DNA of 64,000 bases from Opisthorchis felineus (lineage: Eukaryota; Platyhelminthes; Trematoda; Opisthorchiida; Opisthorchiidae): contig SJOL01006434.1 of the NCBI GenBank assembly GCA_004794785.1, positions 330,243 to 394,242 on the forward strand, written 5' to 3'. Below are positions 40,001-52,000 of this stretch, one piece after another. The notes below the pieces were generated by a model. The model saw nothing but the letters and a program-made list of their open reading frames with translations. It was not told where the DNA came from and made no database searches. The position numbers and the translations under genes are program-made. Within the stretch, counting starts at the first letter, position 1. The number at the start of each line of letters is the position of its first letter.

Positions 40001-43000
40001 CAAATTTGATGTTTCGGACATTTAAATCAACAACATTGATGTCTGCGAGACTAAAATCGATTTCAACTCCACTATTTGTGAAGTGAAAGGGAAGCTTAAG
40101 TGAAATCGGAAAATGACCACGGAAATGACCACATCTCAAGAAGGACAATTTAACACATGAAGGAATTTCAGCGGCAACCTAGGGGAAAGTTTGTGAATCC
40201 TTAATAAATTACAACCTTACATTTTGAACGAAAATACACACTCATACAGCATATCCTTAGGGGGCAACTGAATACTGGTGTCAGAAGCAGAGCGATTAAA
40301 GGTGTTGATGAAATCAATTCCAAGTTCGGGACCGCCTAATTCTATAAAAGAACAAGAGTAATGTAGTGAACCAATGTCAAATTAGAAGTCCAACTTAGAA
40401 GAAATAAGCATGGTTTGTAATAGTATCTGTGTACTAGATCATCAAAGGGCGCAGTGAATCATGTTTCCAACAAAAATTTCACATTTGCACATAATATATA
40501 TATTATTTTTTTGAACGAGTACAATGTAAAATCTGCCTCAAAATGTGTTGTGCTCATCTGCTTATGAAGGTCAAAACACGCCTTCAAAGTTTCAGTATGA
40601 CAGGAGGCAGACCTCCAGCTAGTCGGTCGAGTAGATTCAAGGTCATAGTTCTAACAACACCTATCCATTCACACAATCACAATTTGACAAAACCAACATC
40701 ATAGAACCACAATAACCAACTACCACGAGTACCGTTGACCGCAGTGATATTTCCGGATAGAACATAGATCGGTTAGGGCCTAAACACAAGAAAGAGCATC
40801 ATTGTTGAAAAGCGGAGCACGGAATCTGCCGGAACCTCCCATTTGGTTGACTAGGTTCTCGTCTAACGGAACTCAAATGAATTCTTTTTAAATGCTTTAC
40901 AATTGCCTCTAGTATGCTACTAATATGGAATATAAACTTCGCCCTCATCAGGAATCTAACTAGAAGAACGTTCGTTCAGAAAGATAAAGTAAATTATTTG
41001 CTTTCTTAAACCTTTCAGCACCTTATACATCTCTTTATTCAGGGGGCAAATTTCGTAAATAATTCCGTCCATTTTCGTGAGTTTTGTTCCTCCTAGCATT
41101 AAGCATTCTACCAGCAACGTCTTCTACTGTGGTAATAAAAACGGAAATTTTCCTCTTTGAAAAGGACTAACAATGCAGGACTTCCAAGCCAGCTTGTTTG
41201 GCTCAGGTAAGAGTCGTACCACCATCCAACAGTTTTAGAAAATTATCTGTATTTTCAACGCATCATATTTTGTGAACTAAGAAAAAAATAACATCTGAGT
41301 GCCCGCGGCAATTTTTTCTCCTGATTTGGGCATAACTGTGAATAGCACTTGACTGCTTGAAAAGGATTCATGCTCCCCCATGCCATCGTATATCTTCGGT
41401 TCTTGTATAGACATCTGCAACGACACATTATATAAATCATTGCTGAGCTTTAGTCTTCATGTCACATTAACGTACTTTTTTTCAGTGCAGCCTGTATGAA
41501 AAAGTTGTTTGGAGGTTTTTAGGATACGGAATGTCTGTCTGTTGAAAAAACAGCTTTATTTGAAACTTCGGTTATCTAGCACACGAAGACTTGATTCACT
41601 TTGAGTAGGAATTAGGCGAATGCGTGTGCACCATCGAATCAATCCGTTTGCTTTTTATTTAATTGGTTTCAACATGTTTTCCTTTACATCCCATCCCAGA
41701 AGCAAGAACTCAACTCAACCATACGCCTTCTAAGTCTGGGGTTACATTGCGCAGGACACGCAAATACGGCACAATTATTCTGCGTCATCAAAGGAATGGT
41801 ACCCGTCTGCAAACTTTCAGCGAGATTCATCGGCAACCTAGCAAGTACACGACAACCACCACCCCTAATATTGCATTATCCGAAGTGCAAATCGATCGGT
41901 CGGGAGAGGAACATATATTTGCTCATGACCCACTTAGCTTCACGCATGGTACAAGCGTGGATAACAGTGCACAAATGATGCATGAAGCATCCGAAGTTTT
42001 ACATTATCTCAGCATTGCAATTACTGGGCTTTTTCTCATCTGCGTCATCATTAAGATCATTTGCTTGAAACGAAAGTTTCTTCGAGATACGAATGAGGTG
42101 AGTTGACTTTCGCAGGTAGTCAAGTGTATGTCTCGTGTAAAAAAGCTACTTGCTTGTATGATAATTGTCTTTAGCAAGAAGGATATTTATTTGAAGGTTA
42201 CAAAATTTCATTAATAAATTAGATGGAATAAGAATGATTACGCGAGCAAAATATTGTTTGGCCTTAAACATGAGGCTCAGTTGGTTCTGTTTTCCGGAAA
42301 ATGCACTGTAGAGAATGTTTGGTCTCCTTAACATGTTTAGAGTATCTTTTTTATTGGTTTATTCACAACGATGTTTCAAAGTTATTGGTGACTTCTGGAA
42401 CTTAACAAATTCATTGATATCATCCATGCCTTTGGCAAAACTTGCAGCGACAGCCTTAGTTTGAAATCTTCAGGTCTATTAGTGGCGTTAATCCATTTTT
42501 GTGTTGTAATTCCTGCTGGGTTTTTTCATTCACTTTGCTTTGGGTCATTCTTGTTGCATTCACTGTTGTCTGTCGCTTTCTCATATCCACGTTTGCCGAG
42601 CTGAGCTGGGGGCACAGCTAATCAACAAGCGCCATGTATTCGTTTTCAACAATCAACAATACTTTTCTAACAGTGCGTACTCTGCTATAAAAGCATGTAA
42701 ATGTTCACCAAGCGGACGGAGGCCACCATCATACACAACCTGGGGACCCTAACTGGACTGGGCGTTTTTTGCATGAGATAAACTAAAACACCAGCAATTT
42801 ATGTTTGGTTGCCACAGAGTGCCTTCATCAAACCGGTGAGCCTTTCTCAACAAAGTGTGGATACTAAAACCTCTCGCATTATGTCGTGGAGGTGAATGTT
42901 ATGTTCTGCACGTTTCTAGCGATTACGAAAAGAGCTGGTTAAGACTACTTTATTTTAACTATTTACGTTGCGCCAAATTAACTGTCAGTTGCCTGCATTT

Positions 43001-46000
43001 GGATTTTTATCACCATATGAGCTTAAGTGCACCGTGATTTTACTAACATGGGCTACTGAATTTGTGCCCGGTGCCAAAGTTCCTTTTTTGGTCATACAAT
43101 GGTAACATAGATGATAGCGGACATGTGGGCGCTGTTTGGTTTGAGCCGAATAAATTACCAAAATGAAAAAAAATGAATGTCAGGGGAATATCAGACAGCA
43201 TACACCTTGCGATTCGTAAGTGGTGGATGTGATAAGCTTAGGTGGCCGATTCTCAAATTTTCTACTGGAATATTCATAGGGAATAGATTAACTGAATAGA
43301 AGAGGCTGTGTTTTAAACACGCCTGATAAAACAATGTTGCAAGCAGAAATCGGTATCGTTATTCCAGGTTTCACACCATTCACTAAAAGAAGCATTATGA
43401 GGAGCATTTAGGACACTACGGCGTCCTTAATTTACTTGTGACACTTTGGTTTCTGCAGCATACTCAAGGCACCATATGTTTATGAATTTCCTAGAATATG
43501 TACGTCACATTCTGAGGTAAGCTTAACAAGGTGGACTTATTTTATGTGAGTCAGGGCATGGATATCGCCTCATGTTTTACCAAAAAGATCATATTTTGAA
43601 AAAAGACATAAAGCATGAGAGACATAAATTTAAACGGTATAATTCTCCCATACCTTAGTTGATTCAGTTTGGTCTGCTCTTACGCGTCAGCGTATGTTTT
43701 GCTTAATATACCCAGTTACTTTGCTCACAAAAGGCAAGTGATCACATAAATGCCACCGCCTCGATGATTGCGTCGTCCAGCTGTTATACTATGCCGATAG
43801 AATGTCATGGTGCGGTCTGGCTCATTTGCCAGACATCATTTAGGTCGTCATGGATGTTTGCTTTCAGGTCCTCGCTGCAACAGTGATCTGCGATGACAAC
43901 TGCAACAAGAAAACATGGAGCGAGAAACAATATGCACATAGTGTGGGTGAATCTCGCTCACGTACCAAATGACGGAATTAACAAATCAGGACCAGCTTAG
44001 GTATGTGCCAAAAGATATTTTCGCACTTGTCAAAATATTCTTTATAGCTATTAGAACAGTCTTCACAGTGTGGACATGAATAAAGGAACAAATTAGACGG
44101 TTGTTCCATACTGATGGGTGCAAGATTTTATCCATTAGTCTGGCGTGTGTGCTAGTGGATATCTGGGGGGTGAAACCACAAAATATTACATGTTAACTTT
44201 GGTGAGGCTAATACGTGGCAATATTATTAGGGTGCGGATATTTGAACTTCAATCATGCTAATTTTAATTAATTTTTAATTAGTTAATTTCATTTACGCTA
44301 CATGGGTTTTCCGAATATCATACATAAGATAGTGTGTCTATCTTTGTGAGAATTCATCTGCGGTTCCAGATAAGTCGTGGCCGATCTATGTTTGAGGTAT
44401 TTCCGGTCAACGGAACTGAAAATATAGACTTACTAACTTGATATATAGAACTATTTGGTCAGGATAAAACTCCAAGGATACCCAGGACACAGTGGGCTTC
44501 ACAATAGCAAATGCAGACGTTATGGTATTCGGCTTTACAACCCGGTTTCGTTATGTTTTTGGTATCACGAACAATGTTCTTGAGCAGTGCTTTCGACAAA
44601 ATCTCAGCACCGAGATCGACGATGTTTAGATACTTCTTACTGATGTCGTCACATTCTGAAATAGATCCCTCTGTCCAATAAAGTTTGTCGGAAGAGGAAT
44701 TCTGAAACACTGTTGCTGTGATAACATAGTTATCGGCCGACGGACTTAACCTATGGCATGTCTACATACAGATGGTGAAATACGCGCCATTTCTGCAGGG
44801 CTTCTGTGCTACAAGGTTTAGGTTATACCGGCCAAGTTGAGGACAAAGTAAAACTACTCGAGGTGAAACACCTTAGGTTACCTTGCCCTCGCTGGATCAT
44901 CCCCATAATCGTTCAAGTCAGTAACTTTCATTCATAGCGTGATATGTTGTAACTTGGGGGTTGTAACTTAATCCCCAGGTTTACCGGGTTATTATTAGCG
45001 GTAAGTAGCACAAATTCTCAAGGTAAGTGTTGCAGCTTCTGATGGTAAACATAATTTCCTGGCCAATAACTAGGCGTGAATGGAATAATTTGGCCGATAT
45101 AAACGTTCTCGACTGTTTCCACTGGTTGGTTGGTGTGAAGCTGCCACCAAATTTTAATCTATCAGTCTGATGAAAACTGACAGAGAGGTACTCGAAAATT
45201 GGCTAAAACGGACGCCGTTCTATCGGTCGATGATGGGTTTCATTTTTTTTTCAGACTTTATAATGAAAGGACTCAAAAGTGCTTTTCAAAGATATTTATG
45301 TTTTAGTTTAGCTACACAGTCCCTTTCCTCAGTGCATGTGATAAATAAGTTCAGCTGCAGACGAAGTATCCTTTGGTTGGTTCACTTCTACTTTTTCGGG
45401 ATTAAAGCACACAAACTGGGTTAACAGCAGTCGCCCGCAGTCGGCCATTCACCGGAATCTCTAGAATTTTAGGATTAATTATCAGAAGTTATTTGGGTAT
45501 TTCATCAATGCGCATAATGGACAAACGCTAGGACTAATCCAACACGGTAACAATATAATAAGAATGTTAACAATTTGATACCCATTTTTCTCCTTAAGTT
45601 TAAGCTTACGCGTAGGAATCAGTGTTCCGTGATGATAGCGGTTTTGTTCACAGATATTTACAACAGAAGTTGTTGGGAGTTGTTGGTCCACTAAAAGTGA
45701 ATGCCATTTTACGGCCGAGTATAAATGGAAGCGAGTTTTAACAATCATCCAGCGGCACAATATAAAATATGAAACAGCTAAGCTACTCCTTGAATGATGG
45801 GCAGAATAAATCATACTTATCTTAGGATATCAGTTTAACTGTAGGGTCAATTTCACAAAGCTTTGATGCACTCCATACTGTTATGTGGGTCGGAAACCTG
45901 ATCGTCACGAGATGAGGGCGCTAAAAAACTTTCAGTATTTGAACATTGATGTCTTCGGAGCACTGCCCAATTCTGGTGCGAACATTTTGTCAGTAATGCT

Positions 46001-49000
46001 GAAGTACTCCGAGTATTTTTCAGAAGTAGCTCGCCAACGATAGATGAACTGTTTGCACTGCATAGGTTGCGCTGGCTTGGTCACGTGCTTTGTATGCTAG
46101 TCGACTGGCTTCCTCGAACAGCCATTTTCGCATAATCACACGAAAGGTGGAGACGATCCAGGGGTGGTAAAACAATGACCTGGTAGCAAAATATGAAAAC
46201 CATTGCCGGTCAGCTTATCCTCATTGGTCACTGCCGTCTCCTGGGATGAAGATCCTGTCGCAAACGCCGAATAGTTTGCGTTCGGGAGTCGTTGGATGCA
46301 TGCTGGCCGGTGCTACCGCCGAATACACGCAAAACTGGTCGCTGTACCAAATGAGACTACACGATTTGACGAACCTGCTGGGTACTGCAGTGACGCAGCA
46401 AGGAGTGAACAACTGCATCTGAAGCAATATTTATTTCCATATCCGCTATGCGCCTCCATTTTGCTGTCCACTGAGAGCCACCGGTAACCAGGGTGATGTT
46501 GACGGGGCTAGATCAGACTCAGCTACGGGAATACTAACAGCACTTACCAAATAAATCAGCTCTGTTGGCTTGGGGTATCGTCCGGTAGAACGATAGTATC
46601 CAGCATGGGTTACAGATAAGGCAGAGGTAGCCCATACCATTCCTTGAAAGAGTTGTTCTTCTTTCTGCAGCTCGGCTTGAAGATTATGCAGGCGATCGAG
46701 TTTTTCTTTGGCATCAGAAGGCTAGTGCGAGAGCGCTGCCATGTTTCCAGCGCTCAAGAATAAGTGCTTCTAGCATGGCTTTTTCAGCGGGACAAAGCGC
46801 TGAATTGTTAGCCCTGACTGTTAGCAAAGCGCGGTATATATCGGAATCCATTCAGAAATATTATGTTCTGGACGTCCTCAGCTCCCTATACAGTCGACCC
46901 AAGACCAGCGGCCACAAAGGATCTGCGCTGTAAGACACTACGGAATGTAAGATTTGGAATCTATGTTCGACGGGATAAAAGATTTCCTCTAGAGAATGAA
47001 GCAGGGCGTTTGATGTCAGAGGAATATCACCACGCTTTATATCCTCAGATAACCTGGAGAGGGAAAGTTGATAATCCACAAGCAATATGGAGAAGCCGTT
47101 GAAAGCCACATCGGCAGTGATGGATTCGATTTTCGGCAAACTTTCAAAGTCCATGGTAGAGACTCCCTTGCTCAGATCTTCAGAGACTTCTGGTATTACA
47201 TAGAAAGAGGGTCCATGATCATATTTCACGTCTCTTGGAAGAGAGAAACGACATGTGGGCAGTGTGAACAGCCAAGGAGATGACAGGATGGACAGCACCC
47301 GGGACATTCCCGCAATCAGCGTTTGAACTTTTAATTACCATCAAGGTGTTTCTGGCTGATAGATCGGTAAAACGCATTTTAAAAGTCACTTTTTGAGCCC
47401 TAAATTAAAAATAAAACGTGTACAATTTAGCGGAAAAGGAGTTAGCATCGCATTTAAGAGCGCTAACGGGGATTCTAACCTGAATCATCGTGAAGGCGAT
47501 CCGTGTCTTATCCAGGCACCCTTCTTTAGGAGTTACCTTTACATGAAAATGATTTAATTAAAGATTTAGGGAGAACTCTAGTGAATAATTTGTTTACAAT
47601 GGTAAGCAGCTAAAAATGCAATAGGAGGACTGCCTCGTGATTCCAATGAGCCACCGGTGAAGGTGTCAAAATTGTTTGCTGTCGGTAACATATGACAACT
47701 AAGGAGTTTGAAAGCTCTACCTTTGGCTAAAGCGAACCAGGATATAATCCTTGCGCCGCTCAGGCACTTTGGGAAACCTAAAACATGCAACCAGTCTCAA
47801 ATATTCCTAATGTTTCGTTTTTGTCAATTGTGTGCGCGAATGATGTATGTGGACATTGTAACGTGAAAACAGAACTAACCGAACAAAATTGAGGCCGCCA
47901 CCAGAAACGTGGAGACAGATTCTCTTAGACCATAAGAGTAGTTTAGCTGCGCGGTTACTATTGACGTTTGGGTGATGTAGATGATGTTGTGGAAGGCGTG
48001 TTTGCGTTCTTATGTAGGTCCAATCCACATTCTGCTTCATCCAATAGAGGTGAACAAGCAATAGACAGTATTGATATTACAAGTCCAGCTATCCGTAAAC
48101 GGCAAGGTCGTTGGTATTAATCTGATAAAGTAGTCGTACATGAATTCCGCAGGGACCTCAATTTTCATTCACGAAAGTCCCCAGTCCACAGAGTTTGTGC
48201 TGATACAAAACCCTATTCATTGTATTTTATATGTCTCCTGCCACTTCCAGTTTATACGCTTTCTTACTACTCAGCTTTGCCGTCAATCTCATTTCTCTAC
48301 TTAAGGAAATTTTTTATTAAGTATATATGATGTGCAACATAATAAATATGGAATATGCCTCACGACAGCTAAGAATAGCATCTGTGCACTGAAGCTTGCA
48401 CTTCAATATGGGCGGATCAAATCAGTATCCAAAGATAAACCTTTGCCCCGTGCCTTCGAGAAAAAACACCTTTTCTCATTGCATTTCGCAACTTTATTTA
48501 TCACGTAAAGCTGATTCGTAACGGGTGGCAGCAGCTTAACCAGACTGTGCCTGTTCAATGTATCCTGGCCTTAATTTTCAGAAACCAGCCTGTGCAAATT
48601 TTGTGTCCTATGGATTGGGAAACTCTGATGAATGATGTATCTGTTCCGATACCGATAAATCAAAACGATAGGCTGACAAATTAAACAGTTGATGAATTGA
48701 GAGGAGCTGTTCTTTGACGTGGACTCCCGTTTCTTCTGTCAAGAAACATCCGTATAAACTTAGTGCTAAATCATAACTTCTTATCTTTTTATACAAAAAA
48801 CACCGCTTTTTCATCCGTAAGGTTCGGCGTCAGTGAGGACTGTGGAGATGGTGTATGTGTCAAATCCCGTTTGTAAATTTCATTACCACCTTTGTTTGGC
48901 AACCAAGTCACTGTCAAAATTTTATCAAATCTGACTTTACCTTAAAACCCGGGGTGAACCAATCAAAGCAGTTCAAAATTAATGATAAATTATAATTTAT

Positions 49001-52000
49001 CTTTCACGGGCGACAGCAGCTCAGTTGGCGAATCGAAAGTATATTACCACAAGAGGCATGAGAAAAATTAATTTGGAAATTGCTGATTGCATTTGGCTAA
49101 AGTATCATTTGCGGGAGCGTATCGGCAAATAACTTCTAACTTGCATAAAAGCTTTTGGCTCAATTGACCTAAGAATCTGGAACAGACATCTAGAATTAAA
49201 CAAAACTAAACCAGACAAACAAAAAATGTCACGCCAAAAGTTGGGAATGTTTACCGTATATAGCAGACATACCTTCTGAAGTAAAGAGAATGTGAGGCAG
49301 GAATAATTCGCGATCACATCGCTATTCTGAAGTCTTCCTCCCATCCCGGCACAGTTATTCTGTTGAGTCCATACCAATGGGGGAAACAGTGGACACGGGT
49401 TTTGTTCTAATTAGAACACATCATCAGTGCATATCCCAGTATTTGCATGGGTTTGAACTTCGGTATCCGATATGTGGAGCGAGCATATATCCACTTCACT
49501 AGCACCAGCTGGGTGCATTAGAGTCAACAGGTTTGAATGGCAATGTTATTTACGTTTTGGCAACACGATTGGCATGCCCAACTCCTCAGATGAGTACCAA
49601 GTAACTGTCCTGGTTGTGTCAATCGATTGACTCACCTGTCAGGACTTTCCAGCTGGGTAGCACCACGAAGGCCTGAAGCCTGATGGACAATTTCTCACGA
49701 GTTGGGGGTAGTCGCGAATTTTGTAGGATTCGCGTTCACATCGCTCCGGTTTGGTGATCCAGGTGCGTCAAGCGTGCACTGGTGGAGTATTGGTAACACG
49801 CGCGCCTCGCATGTCAGGTGTTCGGAAGTCAAACCCTGCCAGGGCCATGGATACGCGCGGCTGCTGGGCTATAATTGGAGCAAAATTAAAGTCCAGCGCC
49901 TCCACCCTATGGAGTGGGCTCAACGGAATACTTGTGACAGAACAGCAGGAGAATCATCCCAACTATAGTTATGTGAGGGCCAGTCCGCTTCCACCTGTAA
50001 GTAAACAGGGAGAAGCAGTCTGCTTACAAACTACAGCAAAAATAGTTGCAGCTTAAGCAACTTAGTATTTTTGGCCATAAAACTCACGGAAGAAATTCTT
50101 TAATCGAGGGTCCGGTAAAATTTAATATGACATTTTTTGATTGCTTCGCGCGTTACTCAAGTAGAAAAGACTGATACATTGTTGCACCTGTTTTAGGAAG
50201 CTTCATAGCAGTGGCTGAAAACCATCACTCTTATGGCTGGACTAACGTTTGTTTTTAAAAAGGGGCTGTTTTGAACACGAGTAAGGATTTTCAGTATCGC
50301 TTGCCTTTCCGTTACGCTATAAAGCTCATTGAAAATCTCCAAAAGCCTATGTTCATACCCACTCGGTGTTTGCCACATTGTCGCTGAAAATGTAGGACTG
50401 TAGAGCAAAGTACTTTGACACAATCTGTTTGATGCTGTTGCTAATCCGTGTGCAACTAACTCCCTTTGATGCTGTACATATTTCTTCTCAAAAACTGGAT
50501 ACGATGCGGCTATGACGCACGAGTTCACTGATTAGGAAAAAGCTGACGTTATTAAAACGTCCTCTCTTATCTAAGGAAATGTAGTAGCCGGAAGCGGAAT
50601 TTTGTCAGATGCCAAAACTTAGTGAACAAAGCAGAAAATTGGATAAAAAGTTTAAATTTGTTTTTGAACTAATAATTTTAGTGAACATTTGAACGATATT
50701 TCTTTAGGTGTGTGCCACTAATGACATCTAATAGCAGAATAGCAAGCTAAGTCCTATTGTACTGGAGGCTCCTTTGTACAAGGAATGATTTGTCAAAGAA
50801 ATGAAAATTAACATGAATAAGGCGTTTTTTGATCAAAATGGCTTTCTCAGACTTCTAGGAATGTGGTTGATTAATAAGACCTGTGTTGCGGTAATAGTGC
50901 CACTTAAATTTTGAAAAATCCTTTCGTACTTTTCAACACAGTTGGGGATAGTTTCAAGTGAAATTTGAAGATTAAACAAGCAGACACAAAAAATCGACGA
51001 GCTTGTGAAACTAAGTGCTTGAAGTAGTGTCTGGTGTTCTGTTGGTTCACATAAGTAAAACATAGCTGACGGGACTTCTTGTCACAAATGCGCCCCTCAA
51101 TTGACCACGTGGCTAGAACTGCAGTCTTGTCCTCGTGATGATCCCTCATCACGATGGTACTGTTTATCAATAAAAATTTAAACGCATGTCGCCTTTTAAG
51201 GTTAGGCTGACAAGACAGGATACTATGTATAAAAGCAATGCTTATGTTTCCAAGATCATTGTCCTTTCAGCCGGTCTTTGCCAAGTAGACAACACGGATT
51301 TCTGCTGATGAAACTCAACAAAAAACATAATCGGTTAAACAAACAACCTATTACGAATTACCCGTAACATTGTGGAAAGAAGGCCAAAAGTCAATCATTC
51401 GAACTAACCAATGTGGCAATAGTGACCCTCCAGACGTCCGTTTCAACAACCAGATGTAATTTACTCATGAGCTTTTCCTGTAGGTGAAGCCAGTCTATGT
51501 TGAAAAACCAAGAAGCAAGTAAAGTTGTTTCAGCTTTCTTAAGAATCATCAACATTGCACATCTCACGAAATTTTGGGGAATTTCGAATCCGTTACTCAC
51601 ATTATGTGGTCACACATAGACGTAAACCTCAAGTGGCTGGTTCGAAGCTATCTGGAGTTTCGCGAGATGCGCACTGCTGATGACTTTCTATAAGAATGAA
51701 ACAGCTCTAAGATGCTTTTCGAAGTTTTAGCACAAACTCTCCCTACTCACAAGACGGAATATCAACTGAAAATTACCGAATATTCTTGGGCTGTCATCAA
51801 ATAACTGACTGTTGGAGATGAGTGTACGTAACAGTAACGTAGAAGAAATATTCTGGTAATTACAAATAGATTGCGTTTAACTTAGGTTCCGTACTATTTT
51901 TGAAAATGGCTCAGAATAACTTCCATGGCTAATAAAAATGAATTGTAATTCGCTCTCAAGTAGTCATATTTGAATCTTTGTACTGTATCATTTCCTCTGC

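Noticed and set aside
46863..47283. Plus-strand open frames over the M3 fragment
   Set aside because: They are shadows; the minus strand carries the recognisable peptidase pattern.
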